Assembly (NCBI GenBank): GCA_024689085.1
Contig: JAILDT010000069.1
Span: 1 to 43,241, forward strand
Reading direction: 5' to 3'
Source of the DNA: Clostridia bacterium
GTDB lineage: Bacteria > Bacillota > Clostridia > Peptostreptococcales > Anaerovoracaceae
Length of the DNA stretch: 43,241 bases
Position 1 is the stretch's first letter. The number at the start of each line of letters is the position of its first letter. This document shows, in pieces, positions 33,286 through 41,675 of the stretch. Below the pieces are notes generated by a model, which did not search any database, was not told the origin of the DNA, and saw nothing but the letters and a program-made list of their open reading frames with translations. Made by a program: the position numbers and the translations under genes.

Positions 33286-33489
33286 ATGAAAGTAAGATTG
33301 AATGAGAATCAGGAGATTGTAGATGCGATCAAAGAAGGTCTGGAAAAAACGGGCGGATACTGTCCGTGCAGACTGGAACGCATAGAAGACAATAAGTGCA
33401 TGTGCAAGGAGTTCCGCGACCAGATCGCAGATCCGGAGTTCGAGGGCTACTGTCACTGCATGCTCTATTACAAATCATTGGAGGACTAG
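33286..33489 (+). CDS. Ferredoxin-thioredoxin reductase catalytic-domain-like protein
   Basis: 67-residue small protein with three CxC pairs: CPC (26-28), CMC (38-40) and CHC (56-58). In plant and cyanobacterial FTR the pattern is CPC, 16 residues, CPC, 8 residues, CHC, and it holds a [4Fe-4S] cluster next to a redox disulfide. Here the order is kept but the gaps are 9 and 15 residues, and the second motif is CMC. Function is likely thiol-disulfide electron transfer using an iron-sulfur cluster, by family analogy. AAGGAGGGA lies about eight bases before the ATG. Desulfoferrodoxin follows after 13 bases, so the two form an operon. Confidence 0.8.
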   Translation: MKVRLNENQEIVDAIKEGLEKTGGYCPCRLERIEDNKCMCKEFRDQIADPEFEGYCHCMLYYKSLED

Positions 33490-33502
33490 GAGGTATTTAG
33501 TT

Positions 33503-33877
33503 ATGGAAATGAAATTCTATCAGTGCGCGCATTGCGGACAGATCATCGCAATCGTCAAGGCGACAGGTGTTCCTGTTATCTGCTGCGGAGAACCGATGAA
33601 GGAACTGGTTGCGGGCACAACAGACGCTGCCGTTGAGAAGCATGTTCCGGAATATGAAGTGAAGGACGGCGTCGTTGAAGTGACCGTCGGAGCAGTTGAG
33701 CATCCGATGATCGAAGAGCACTACATTGAGTGGATCGCAGTCCAGACCAAGCAGGGCAATCAGAGAAAGGCCCTGAATCCAGGAGAACCGCCAAAGGCGT
33801 GCTTCAGCCTTTGCGAGGGAGATGAAGTAGAAGCAGTTTACGCATACTGCAACCTGCACTCACTCTGGAAAAAATAG
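33503..33877 (+). CDS. dfx: Desulfoferrodoxin (superoxide reductase)
   Basis: 124-residue non-heme iron protein that reduces superoxide to peroxide without making oxygen, typical of anaerobes. The N-terminal desulforedoxin-type centre is C8, C11, C27 and C28. The active-site centre has H47 in EKHVP (with the catalytic lysine K46), H67 in VEHPM, H73 in EEHYIEW, and C116 plus H119 in CNLHSLW. All ligands are present, so it is a two-centre enzyme. It lies 13 bases after the FTR-like gene, which may feed it electrons; that link is inference. Ribosome binding site AGGAGG precedes the ATG. Confidence 0.95.
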   Translation: MEMKFYQCAHCGQIIAIVKATGVPVICCGEPMKELVAGTTDAAVEKHVPEYEVKDGVVEVTVGAVEHPMIEEHYIEWIAVQTKQGNQRKALNPGEPPKACFSLCEGDEVEAVYAYCNLHSLWKK

Positions 33878-33892
33878 AAAAGAAGTGATTCC

Positions 33893-34357
33893 ATGCGAGA
33901 GAACATGCAATATGAGATGAAATGGAGAGTGCAGTATTACGAGACCGACCGAATGGGCATCGTGCATCACTCCAATTACATCAGGTATTTCGAAACAGCG
34001 AGGACGGAATTCATACGGAAGGAAGGACTCCCTTACGAGACGATTGAGGAGATGGGAGTCCTGATTCCTGTGCTCGCGGTCAGCGCTGAATACAAGACCC
34101 CTGCGGTATATGATGAGATCCTTTCTATCAGCTGCAGATTCACCAAACTCGGATATGCATCCTTTGAACTTGAATACGAAGTGCGAAACGACGAGACTGG
34201 CGAACTGCACGTCAGGGGATGGAGCAAGCAGGCCTTTACCGACGAGACCCTTAAGCCGGTTGCGATCCGGAAGGCCGCGCCGGTCGTGCATGAAGTGTTC
34301 AGCAGATTATACAAGGAAAGTCAGGAAAAAGCAGGAAAGCAGCAGAGCGATGAGTGA
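33893..34357 (+). CDS. Acyl-CoA thioesterase, YbgC/4HBT type
   Basis: 154-residue hotdog-fold thioesterase. The family signature YETDRMGIVHHSNYIRYFETARTEF (residues 16-40) contains the catalytic aspartate and the histidine pair. It hydrolyses an acyl-CoA or acyl-ACP thioester; the substrate is not known. A second in-frame ATG at 33905 with GAGAG upstream could be the true start; the ATG at 33893 is kept because AAGTGA lies before it. It follows desulfoferrodoxin by 15 bases. Its last eight bases overlap the PAP2 gene. Confidence 0.9.
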   Translation: MRENMQYEMKWRVQYYETDRMGIVHHSNYIRYFETARTEFIRKEGLPYETIEEMGVLIPVLAVSAEYKTPAVYDEILSISCRFTKLGYASFELEYEVRNDETGELHVRGWSKQAFTDETLKPVAIRKAAPVVHEVFSRLYKESQEKAGKQQSDE

Positions 34358-34820
34358 TAAGACCATAGTGGTTCTCAATTCCATTCTGACAAAAGCGGTT
34401 TATGCGCTGTATCCGCTTCTGCTCATTTATCTTGCCGCATATCATCTGACAGACAAAGAGCCCGGCTTCGTGCCGGCTCTTCTTGTGCCCGGAATCTCAT
34501 TCGTGCTGCTCAGCATTTTCAGAGACAAAGTCGATGCGCCGCGTCCTTATGAGATGCCGGGTGCGGCGCCGCCGATCATACAAAAAGACGCCTCGGGAAA
34601 ATCCTTCCCGAGCCGTCACATCTTTTCTATTTTTGTTATCGCTGTGACCTTTTTCTGGGTGTGGCCGGCAGCGGGCGTTCTGATTGGAATCGCTGGCGCG
34701 CTGCTCGCCTGGGTCCGCGTCAAGGGCGGGGTCCACTTCCCGCGCGATGTCATCGCCGGCGCTCTCATCGGTATTGGATGCGGTATCGTCGGTTTCTATG
34801 TGATTCTTCCGCTTATCTAG
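34350..34820 (+). CDS. PAP2-family membrane phosphatase
   Basis: 156-residue membrane protein with about five hydrophobic segments and the three phosphatase motifs: KVDAPRP (KxxxxxxRP-like), the FPSRH motif (PSGH in most), and RVKGGVHFPRD with the catalytic histidine and aspartate. It dephosphorylates lipid phosphates such as undecaprenyl pyrophosphate or phosphatidate. The glycine of PSGH is arginine here, seen in some members. The ATG at 34350 overlaps the thioesterase gene by eight bases, indicating coupling. The stop is seven bases from that of the converging hydroxyacid dehydrogenase, with no hairpin between. Confidence 0.85.
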   Translation: MSDKTIVVLNSILTKAVYALYPLLLIYLAAYHLTDKEPGFVPALLVPGISFVLLSIFRDKVDAPRPYEMPGAAPPIIQKDASGKSFPSRHIFSIFVIAVTFFWVWPAAGVLIGIAGALLAWVRVKGGVHFPRDVIAGALIGIGCGIVGFYVILPLI

Positions 34821-34827
34821 GCAAAAG

Positions 34828-35745
34828 CTACAGATCCCGTCTGTTCATCGTTCCGCCGCTGAGCCAGCTCTTAAGATTTTCTGTCAATACGTCGATGACC
34901 ATCTGACGCATCTCTTTTGGCGCCCAGGCGTTGTGAGGCGTGATGATACAGTTCTCCAGTTTTGTAAGAGGGCAGTCTTTCTCAGGAGGTTCTGTTCCCA
35001 GTACATCCAGCCCGGCACCGGCCAGATGACCGGACTGCAGCGCTTCCGCAAGGGCGGTTTCGTCCACCAGCCCGCCGCGCGCTGTGTTGATCAGGAAGGA
35101 TCCCTCTTTCATCTCCGCCAGAAAGGCAGCGTTCACCATGTGCGCGTTGTCTTCCGTGAGCGGGCAGTGCAGAGATACAAAATCCGATTTTACAGCAGCT
35201 TCCCGGTCGCGACTGTAAACGTTGACCGTCATGCCGAAGGCTTCTGCGATCTGTCCGACCTTTTGACCGATCTGGCCGTAGCCGATGATGCCGATGCTTT
35301 TGCCTGCCAGCAGAGTGATGGGTTTTTTCCAATAACAGAAAAAGTCGTTGTGCTCCCACTCGCCGCCATGAACCGATGCGTTGTGCAGACCCACGTTGTT
35401 GGTGAGCTCCAGCATGAGGGCAAGGGTGTGCTGCGCGACGGCGTCCGTCGCGTAGGCGGGAATATTTGTGACGGCGATGCCCAGATCTTTCGCCGCTGCA
35501 ACGTCGACGTTATTATATCCTGTTGCTGTCAGACCGATGTACTGCAGGTTCGGCACCTGTTCCATCACCTGTCTGGTAATGAGGGTTTTGCTTGTGAAAA
35601 CGATTTCGCAGTCGCCGATGCGCGACACCAGATCCTCGTTGTAGCTTCTGTCATATGCAGTGAACCCATCGCACAGGTCGCTGAGCTTGTCCCAGCTCAG
35701 ATCGCCCGGATTGATGGTGTATCCGTCGAGTAAAACAGCCTTCAT
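34828..35745 (-). CDS. D-2-hydroxyacid dehydrogenase (glycerate dehydrogenase-like)
   Basis: 305-residue NAD-dependent enzyme of the D-isomer-specific family. The Rossmann motif GIIGYGQIG lies near residue 144; the catalytic arginine is in NTARGGLVDE, the glutamate in GTEPPEKD and the histidine in ITPHNAWA. The overall pattern (TATGYNNVD, NIPAYATDAVAQHTLALMLE) resembles HprA/hydroxypyruvate reductase. Acts on glycerate or a related hydroxyacid; the exact substrate is not certain. GGAGG lies five bases before the ATG at 35745, so the longer frame to 35760 is not used. Confidence 0.9.
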   Translation of the reverse strand: MKAVLLDGYTINPGDLSWDKLSDLCDGFTAYDRSYNEDLVSRIGDCEIVFTSKTLITRQVMEQVPNLQYIGLTATGYNNVDVAAAKDLGIAVTNIPAYATDAVAQHTLALMLELTNNVGLHNASVHGGEWEHNDFFCYWKKPITLLAGKSIGIIGYGQIGQKVGQIAEAFGMTVNVYSRDREAAVKSDFVSLHCPLTEDNAHMVNAAFLAEMKEGSFLINTARGGLVDETALAEALQSGHLAGAGLDVLGTEPPEKDCPLTKLENCIITPHNAWAPKEMRQMVIDVLTENLKSWLSGGTMNRRDL

Positions 35746-35767
35746 AGTAACCTCCTTCAATGAGACA

Positions 35768-35796
35768 ATTCTACAATAGCCGGTGTGGAAAGTCCA
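35768..35796 (-). promoter_or_regulatory. Promoter of hydroxyacid dehydrogenase gene
   Basis: Minus strand TGGACT, 17 bases, TAGAAT, 23 bases before the ATG. The boxes match four and five of six consensus positions. Confidence 0.45.
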
Positions 35797-35805
35797 GCCG
35801 GCTTG

Positions 35806-35814
35806 TGATACAAT
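35806..35814 (+). promoter_or_regulatory. Extended -10 promoter, near-leaderless start
   Basis: TGATACAAT, followed by eight bases and the ATG at 35823. Transcription should begin within a base or two of the start codon. Confidence 0.5.
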
Positions 35815-35822
35815 AATTATGT

Positions 35823-36470
35823 ATGGAAACCGTAGTAGCAGCGACGAGAAATAAACACAAAATTGAAGAAATCGGCGAGATTACCGGCAAGTTCGGAATG
35901 CACATCATTTCCAGAGACGATGCCGGTGTTCCGCCTGTGGAAATTCCCGAGACGGGAACAACATTTGAGGAGAACTCCTACATCAAAGCCTGTGAAATCA
36001 TGAAACTCTGCGGACAGATCACCGTAGCGGATGATTCGGGCCTCGTGGTCGACTGCCTCGATGGAGCTCCCGGTGTTTATTCTGCGCGTTTTGCGGGGTT
36101 TGAAGGTCTCTGGCCGGAAAACGGCGAGGGAATCGATACGGATGACGGAGACAATAACGCCAAGCTGATCCGCCTCATCAGGGACGTCCCTTATGAAGAC
36201 AGAACGGCCCGGTTTGTCTCGGTGATCACCATGGTCTATCCGGATGGGAAGACCATTGTCGCCAGAGGGACCGTCGAGGGACACCTGATCCTCGAGGAGA
36301 GGGGAGAGAACGGATTCGGATACGATCCGCTCTTCGTACCGGAGGGATACGATCAGACCTTCGGACAGCTGGGACAGGATATCAAGAATGCAATCAGCCA
36401 CAGAGCGAGAGCTCTGCAGATTTTGCATGAGAAGCTATTGGAAGAGAGACCGGAGAAGGATTGTGAGTAA
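35823..36470 (+). CDS. rdgB: Non-canonical purine NTP pyrophosphatase (Ham1/RdgB)
   Basis: 215-residue enzyme that hydrolyses dITP, ITP and XTP to keep deaminated purines out of nucleic acids. The family start VVAATRNKHKIEEI, TTFEENSYIKA near residue 46, ADDSGLVVDCLDGAPGVYSARFAG near 68, and GFGYDPLFVPEG with SHRARAL near the end are all seen. No Shine-Dalgarno is found and the promoter ends eight bases before the ATG, so the message is probably leaderless. The last eight bases overlap the start of the YihY-family gene. Confidence 0.94.
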   Translation: METVVAATRNKHKIEEIGEITGKFGMHIISRDDAGVPPVEIPETGTTFEENSYIKACEIMKLCGQITVADDSGLVVDCLDGAPGVYSARFAGFEGLWPENGEGIDTDDGDNNAKLIRLIRDVPYEDRTARFVSVITMVYPDGKTIVARGTVEGHLILEERGENGFGYDPLFVPEGYDQTFGQLGQDIKNAISHRARALQILHEKLLEERPEKDCE

Positions 36471-37503
36471 TCTCATCAACAGATTCAAAAGAATGTTCAT
36501 AGTGGGATTCCAGCAGATTCAGGATCCTTATTACCATGGGTTCGCGGCACAGATCTCTTTTTATCTGATGCTGTCCGTAGTCCCGATTCTCATTCTGATT
36601 ATTCAGCTGCTGGGTCTCATCGGCATCAGCATGGAGACGGCGCTCAACGTGGTGGAACAGTATACGGGGAATCGTATTTCCAATGTACTCAGCATCATCT
36701 TTGAGTTCAGCTCCATCGGTTTCGGAAACATCATCTTCCTTATCATCGCCTTGTGGGCGGGGTCCAGGGCATCCTTTGCCATATCCCGTATCGCGAACTA
36801 TACGATGACAGAAGGAAGAAACACAGGAAAAAATTATTTCATTGAGAGAGCACGCGCCATTGTGACGATGCTTCTGACGATGATCAGTCTCGTTGTGGCA
36901 ATCGTCATACTCTGTTACGGAAAAATCATCCTGATCGGTGCGCTGACAGCGCTCCGTATCGATGATACATCTTTTGTCGACAGCTTCTGGCTGTGGCTGA
37001 GATGGCCGCTGGCATTCGTACTCTACTTTTTTATCATCGGATACAACTTCTACATACTTCCAACTGTGAGGAAACCGTTCAAGACGGTCATTCCAGGAGC
37101 GCTGTTCGCTTCCATCGGAATGTTGATCGTGAGTTGGGTCTATACCTTCTACACCAGCAGTCTTGTCAACTATGACATCATGTACGGCGCGCTGTCATCG
37201 GTCGTCGCACTCATGATCTGGTTCCTGCTGCTCTCCTGGGTTCTGATCCTCGGGCTTATGTGCAACAAGGTTGTAGAAGATACCAGCCATCCTTACAGCA
37301 AGAGAGAAGTTCCGGAGGAACTGGAGGAAATCAGGTGGTTCAAGCAACGCAATTACGGACATGTCAGCAAGTTCGATATGGCGCCGGAAGATGTCAATAT
37401 ATCTACGATCAAGGATATCCTCAAAGGCGGGCAGGAAGCGGTGGAACAAAACACCAGTGAAAGCACAGAAGAGGCGGCGAGAAAGCCAATTAACAAGCAG
37501 TAA
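36463..37503 (+). CDS. YihY/BrkB-family membrane protein
   Basis: 346-residue integral membrane protein of the YihY (virulence factor BrkB, once misnamed ribonuclease BN) family. Six hydrophobic segments are visible; family features are AQISFYLMLSVVPILILIIQLLG, ALWAGSRASFAISRIANYTM, and YGALSSVVALMIWFLLLSWVLILG. The tail from about residue 275 is hydrophilic and acidic. Function is unknown; a role in transport or membrane biogenesis is suggested. The start is GTG at 36463 with GGAGAAGGA five bases upstream, inside the rdgB end; an ATG at 36388 lies deep in rdgB and has no binding site. Confidence 0.88.
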   Translation: MSNLINRFKRMFIVGFQQIQDPYYHGFAAQISFYLMLSVVPILILIIQLLGLIGISMETALNVVEQYTGNRISNVLSIIFEFSSIGFGNIIFLIIALWAGSRASFAISRIANYTMTEGRNTGKNYFIERARAIVTMLLTMISLVVAIVILCYGKIILIGALTALRIDDTSFVDSFWLWLRWPLAFVLYFFIIGYNFYILPTVRKPFKTVIPGALFASIGMLIVSWVYTFYTSSLVNYDIMYGALSSVVALMIWFLLLSWVLILGLMCNKVVEDTSHPYSKREVPEELEEIRWFKQRNYGHVSKFDMAPEDVNISTIKDILKGGQEAVEQNTSESTEEAARKPINKQ

Positions 37504-37540
37504 AATCGGGTATATCCATACTGCCTGAGGGGCGGATTTA

Positions 37541-37549
37541 TGGTATAAT
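37541..37549 (+). promoter_or_regulatory. Extended -10 promoter of hom
   Basis: TGGTATAAT, a perfect extended -10 element, without a -35 match. The start near 37556 leaves a leader of about 29 bases that keeps the GGAGG. Confidence 0.55.
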
Positions 37550-37584
37550 CAGATAAACAAAAACTAATGGAGGAAAGATTAAAA

Positions 37585-38565
37585 ATGAAAGAAATCAAAA
37601 TCGGTCTTCTGGGACTTGGAAACATTGGAACAGGTACATATAAAGCCCTGGAGATGAACAGAGAAATCATAGAGAAAAGGGTTGGCGCAAAAGTCAATAT
37701 CGTCAAGATTCTCGAGAAGGATATAGATAGAGAACGTGATATTACCGTATCAAGAGATCAGTTCGTTTCCGACCCTGATGAAATCTTCAAGGATCCGGAA
37801 ATCGATATCGTGGTCGAACTTCTCGGCGGCGTTGAACCAGCTGCCACATTCATGGAAACAGCCATGAAAAACGGCAAGCATGTGATCACTGCCAATAAGG
37901 CTGCTGTGGCAGCGAACTATCCTCGTCTGATGAAAGCAGCTGAGGAGAACAATGTACAGTTCAAGTTTGAAGCCAGCGTGGGCGGCGGCATTCCTGTCCT
38001 GAACCCACTGGACTGTGGAGCAAGAGCAAACGACTATACAGAGGTGCTTGGCATCGTAAACGGTACGACGAACTATATCCTCCACAAGATGAGCACAGAG
38101 GGGATGAGTTACGAAGATGCTTTGAAAGACGCCCAGGAGAAGGGATTTGCAGAAGCAGATCCTACGGCGGATGTAGAGGGAATTGACGCAGCGAATAAGC
38201 TGAGCATCCTCATGGCGCTCATGTTCGGCAAGTACGTTCATCCGGATGACATTCCGACGACAGGCATCAGCAGCATCACTCACGAACAGATTGAAGAAGC
38301 GAAGGCAAACGACTGCGTAATCAAGCTGATTGCCCATGCGACAGTCAAAGAGGACGGAGATATCGATTACGAAGTACGTCCGACATACATCAGAACTTAC
38401 CATCCGCTGGCAGGCGTTCTTGAAGAATACAACGCTGTTTACGTCAAAGGCAATCTCGTAGGCAAGCTCATGTTCTACGGACCGGGCGCAGGCCCTCTGC
38501 CGACAGGCAGCGCGGTACTTGGAGATGTAATGGAAATCGCGAAGACAATGGATCTGCAGGATTAA
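37585..38565 (+). CDS. hom: Homoserine dehydrogenase, short form lacking ACT domain
   Basis: 326-residue NAD(P)H-dependent enzyme converting aspartate semialdehyde to homoserine for threonine and methionine. The Rossmann motif GLLGLGNIGTGTY (near 6-18), ITANKAAVA, the signature ASVGGGIPVLNPL and GIVNGTTNYILHKM, and the catalytic region GFAEADPTADVEGIDAANKLSILMALMFG are all seen. Most Firmicute Hom proteins are about 430 residues with a C-terminal ACT domain for threonine feedback. This one stops after the dimerisation domain (TGSAVLGDVMEIAKTM), so it should lack that control. GGAGG lies about ten bases before the ATG at 37585; the frame to 37567 is not used. Confidence 0.94.
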   Translation: MKEIKIGLLGLGNIGTGTYKALEMNREIIEKRVGAKVNIVKILEKDIDRERDITVSRDQFVSDPDEIFKDPEIDIVVELLGGVEPAATFMETAMKNGKHVITANKAAVAANYPRLMKAAEENNVQFKFEASVGGGIPVLNPLDCGARANDYTEVLGIVNGTTNYILHKMSTEGMSYEDALKDAQEKGFAEADPTADVEGIDAANKLSILMALMFGKYVHPDDIPTTGISSITHEQIEEAKANDCVIKLIAHATVKEDGDIDYEVRPTYIRTYHPLAGVLEEYNAVYVKGNLVGKLMFYGPGAGPLPTGSAVLGDVMEIAKTMDLQD

Positions 38566-38591
38566 GGACTGAATAGCGGAGGAACAAAGAA

Positions 38592-39092
38592 ATGGCAACT
38601 TTATTCAAACAGTGGCAGACACTGATAGGAAATCAGACAAAAGAAACCTTTAACGAATTCTGGGAAGAGTACAGCGGTGCTGAGACGAAGATTTACAGCG
38701 ACATCCTGGATCATCCGCAGGAGAAAATGACAGGAACCATCGGTGAACTGGCGGAGAAATATGATGTCAGACCTGTTATATTCATGGGTTTTCTCGACGG
38801 TATCAATGAAAGCATCACGAAACCGAATGATCTGGAAGACATGGACGAAGCATCCGAAGTCGAAGTTGAGATCATTCCGGAGAAGCTCTTTTTCAACATG
38901 CTGAAGGCAGACGCTGATTATCTGTACAGTCTTGAACAGTGGGAAGACATCCTCGGTGAAGAGAAGATGGTTCAGATCGCGAAGGAATACAAGCAGTCAA
39001 GGACGGTGAGAAGAGCCACACCTAAGATCGGAAGAAATGATCCTTGTCCTTGCGGCAGCGGCAAAAAGTATAAGCATTGCTGCGGCAGATAG
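38592..39092 (+). CDS. SEC-C metal-binding domain protein
   Basis: 166-residue protein. The last 22 residues form a SEC-C zinc motif ([21 protein letters not shown]), as at the C-terminus of SecA. The first 140 are acidic and mostly helical, with no named domain ([27 protein letters not shown]). The SEC-C motif binds zinc and can contact SecB or ribosomes in SecA; here the partner is unknown. Proteins of this layout are common in Clostridia. AGCGGAGGAA lies about eight bases before the ATG. It is 26 bases after hom and may share its transcript. Confidence 0.85.
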   Translation: MATLFKQWQTLIGNQTKETFNEFWEEYSGAETKIYSDILDHPQEKMTGTIGELAEKYDVRPVIFMGFLDGINESITKPNDLEDMDEASEVEVEIIPEKLFFNMLKADADYLYSLEQWEDILGEEKMVQIAKEYKQSRTVRRATPKIGRNDPCPCGSGKKYKHCCGR

Positions 39093-39140
39093 CTGTATCA
39101 GATATTGACTGCGGTCGCAGACTACGGCAGACGTTAGGCT

Positions 39141-40541
39141 ATGAATGACATTAAATTAGGCTTTGACCTGACAATTGAGCAGTCTCAGAAACTGGTGATG
39201 ACGCCGGAACTGATCCAGGCGATTCAGATTCTCCAGTTCAATACCCAGGAGCTGGATGCTTTTGTACAAGAACAGCTTCTGGTGAATCCTGTGCTGGAAC
39301 AGGACCAGAACGAACCGGCGAATCCCGAGGCGGAAACCTCGGAGAAAGAACGGGAGAAACTGGACTGGAAAGAATTCATCAGAAACGGCAGTTATGATGA
39401 TATCAGCTATAGAGGATACAGAGACAAAGACGAAGATCGGTCTGATTCATTTGAGCGGTACGTTACCAACGAAGTAACCTTGCCGGAGCACCTTATGTTC
39501 CAGTATCAGTTCGCAACTGTGGACAAGGGATGCCGGCGTGTAGGGAAATACATCATAGAGTCATTGGATGAGAATGGGTATATGACCTCGACGGTAGAGG
39601 AAATCTCCCGTGCGACAGGAGTACGCGAAGAGAAAGTCGGGGAAGCTCTTGATATCATACACGGATTTGATCCTGCAGGCGTGGGTGCCAGAGATCTGAG
39701 CGAGTGCCTGCAGCTTCAGCTCGCCGCCAGGAAAGAGCTGACGCCTCAGATGGAAGAGATCATCACACACCATCTTGAGGATATCGCTAACAACAGACTG
39801 TCGGCGGTGGCCAGAGACACAGGAATGACGGTGCTTCAGGTTCAGGAAGCGGCGGATGTCATCAGAACACTGGAACCAAAGCCGGGCAGGCAGTTCGCTT
39901 CACAGATGGAGACAAAGTATGTCATACCAGATGTCATTGTGGAAAAGATCGACAACGAATATGTGGTGATCATAAATGAAAGCAGCACGCCCCACCTGAC
40001 CATAAGCTCCTACTACAAGGGTCTATTGGGTAAGGCGGAGAAAGATCAGCAGCTTGCAGATTATCTTTCGGAGAGAGTGAGCTCTGCAAACTGGCTTATC
40101 AAAAGTATAGAACAGAGAAAGCAGACCATATACAACGTGGTGTCTGCTGTTGTCAAATACCAGAAGGATTTCTTCGACTTGGGCAGTAAGCACCTGAGAA
40201 CGCTGACACTCAAGGATATTGCGGAGGAACTTGGAATCCACGAATCGACGGTTTCAAGATCCATCAGCGGCAAATACCTGCAGTGCCCGAGGGGCGTTTA
40301 TGAGATCAAATATTTCTTCTCAGCCGGCGTTTCAGACCAGGTGGGAGAGGGCGTTTCATCGAACAGCATCAAGGAATTCATCAAAGAGATCGTTGAAGGA
40401 GAAGACAGACACAGACCTTACAGTGATCAGGCCATGGTCAGCATTCTGAAGGACAAAGGCTTCAACATCTCCAGGAGGACCGTTGCCAAGTACAGAGATG
40501 AACTGGGCATACTCTCGTCCTCAAAAAGAAAGAGATATTAA
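39141..40541 (+). CDS. rpoN: RNA polymerase sigma-54 factor
   Basis: 466-residue alternative sigma factor. Region I is the typical glutamine/leucine-rich start (DLTIEQSQKLVMTPELIQAIQILQFNTQELDAFV), followed by an acidic region II. The core-binding and helix-turn-helix regions (GIHESTVSRSISGKYLQCPRGVYEIKYFFS) follow, and the RpoN box RRTVAKYRDELGI lies near residue 445. It reads -24/-12 promoters with AAA+ activators, none of which is in the window. In many Firmicutes rpoN adjoins the gap operon, usually with cggR between; here cggR is absent. The Shine-Dalgarno before the ATG is weak. Confidence 0.96.
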   Translation: MNDIKLGFDLTIEQSQKLVMTPELIQAIQILQFNTQELDAFVQEQLLVNPVLEQDQNEPANPEAETSEKEREKLDWKEFIRNGSYDDISYRGYRDKDEDRSDSFERYVTNEVTLPEHLMFQYQFATVDKGCRRVGKYIIESLDENGYMTSTVEEISRATGVREEKVGEALDIIHGFDPAGVGARDLSECLQLQLAARKELTPQMEEIITHHLEDIANNRLSAVARDTGMTVLQVQEAADVIRTLEPKPGRQFASQMETKYVIPDVIVEKIDNEYVVIINESSTPHLTISSYYKGLLGKAEKDQQLADYLSERVSSANWLIKSIEQRKQTIYNVVSAVVKYQKDFFDLGSKHLRTLTLKDIAEELGIHESTVSRSISGKYLQCPRGVYEIKYFFSAGVSDQVGEGVSSNSIKEFIKEIVEGEDRHRPYSDQAMVSILKDKGFNISRRTVAKYRDELGILSSSKRKRY

Positions 40542-40630
40542 CCTGCAGGCTGCGTTGCCTTTGCAGGCTGATATATAACTAATTCAATCCATAATTTAAT
40601 TAAAGATATTTGTTTCAGGAGGAAAGATTT

Positions 40631-41647
40631 ATGGCTATCAAAGTTGGAATCAGTGGTTTTGGACGTATTTCACGTCTTGCAATTCGTGCTTCATTGGACA
40701 TGCCGGACATTGAAATTGCGGGAATCAACTATCGTAATGCGGACCTCGATTACCTTGTTTACATGCTGAAGTTTGACTCAGTCTTCGGACGTTTCCCGGG
40801 AGAACTCGGTACTTATGAAGGCGGCATCGTTATCAACGGCAAAGAAGTTCCTGTGTACAGTGAACCAAACGCGAAAATGATCCCTTGGGATGAATGCGGA
40901 GCAGAGTATATCGTAGAAGGAACCGGTGCTTACAACACAGCAGAAAAAGCACAGGATCACCTGGACGCAGGCGCAAAGAAAGTCATTATCACAGCACCTG
41001 CCAAGGATGACTCCCCAACATTCGTGTGCGGTGTAAACCTCGACAAGTACACATCTGATATGGATGTCGTATCAAATGCTTCCTGTACAACAAACTGCCT
41101 CGCTCCTCTGTGCAAAGTTCTGGAAGACAACTTTGGCATTGAGATGGGACTGATGGCTACGATCCACGCAGCGACATCCAAGCAGGTAACAGTAGACAAG
41201 AGAAACATGAAAGACTGGCGTATTGGAAGATCTGCATTCAACAGCATCATTCCGACAACCACAGGCGCCGCAAAGGCAGTAGCTAAGGTTATCCCTTCCC
41301 TGAAGGGAAGAATGACAGGTTTTGCCTACAGAGTACCTACAAACGACGTATCCGTAGTTGACCTGAATGTCATGCTGAAGAAACCGACAACACTGGAAGA
41401 AATCAATGCAGCTGTCAAAAAAGCTTCCGAAGGCGAACTGAAGGGCATTCTGGAATATGTTGAAGATAAATGTGTAACAATCGACTTCGTCGGTGATACG
41501 AACACTTCCATCTTCGACTCAACGATGGGCATCGCTCTGAATGACAAGTTCTTTAAACTGATCGCATACTATGACAATGAGTATGGTTATGCGACAAAAG
41601 TTCTTGAGCTCATCAGACACATGTACAGTGTAGACCACAAAGAGTAA
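40631..41647 (+). CDS. gap: Glyceraldehyde-3-phosphate dehydrogenase, type I
   Basis: 338-residue glycolytic enzyme (G3P, NAD and phosphate to 1,3-bisphosphoglycerate). The Rossmann start [16 protein letters not shown], the catalytic C152 in [13 protein letters not shown], the [14 protein letters not shown] segment and the C-terminal [15 protein letters not shown] are seen. GGAGGAAAG lies eight bases before the ATG at 40631; the in-frame ATG at 40610 is not used. The 89-base gap to rpoN holds an inverted repeat (CCTGCA / TGCAGG, 40542-40567) that could be a weak terminator or a regulator site. Heads the gap-pgk-tpiA operon. Confidence 0.97.
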   Translation: MAIKVGISGFGRISRLAIRASLDMPDIEIAGINYRNADLDYLVYMLKFDSVFGRFPGELGTYEGGIVINGKEVPVYSEPNAKMIPWDECGAEYIVEGTGAYNTAEKAQDHLDAGAKKVIITAPAKDDSPTFVCGVNLDKYTSDMDVVSNASCTTNCLAPLCKVLEDNFGIEMGLMATIHAATSKQVTVDKRNMKDWRIGRSAFNSIIPTTTGAAKAVAKVIPSLKGRMTGFAYRVPTNDVSVVDLNVMLKKPTTLEEINAAVKKASEGELKGILEYVEDKCVTIDFVGDTNTSIFDSTMGIALNDKFFKLIAYYDNEYGYATKVLELIRHMYSVDHKE

Positions 41648-41675
41648 TAAATCAGAAAGTGAAAGGATCAGCATT

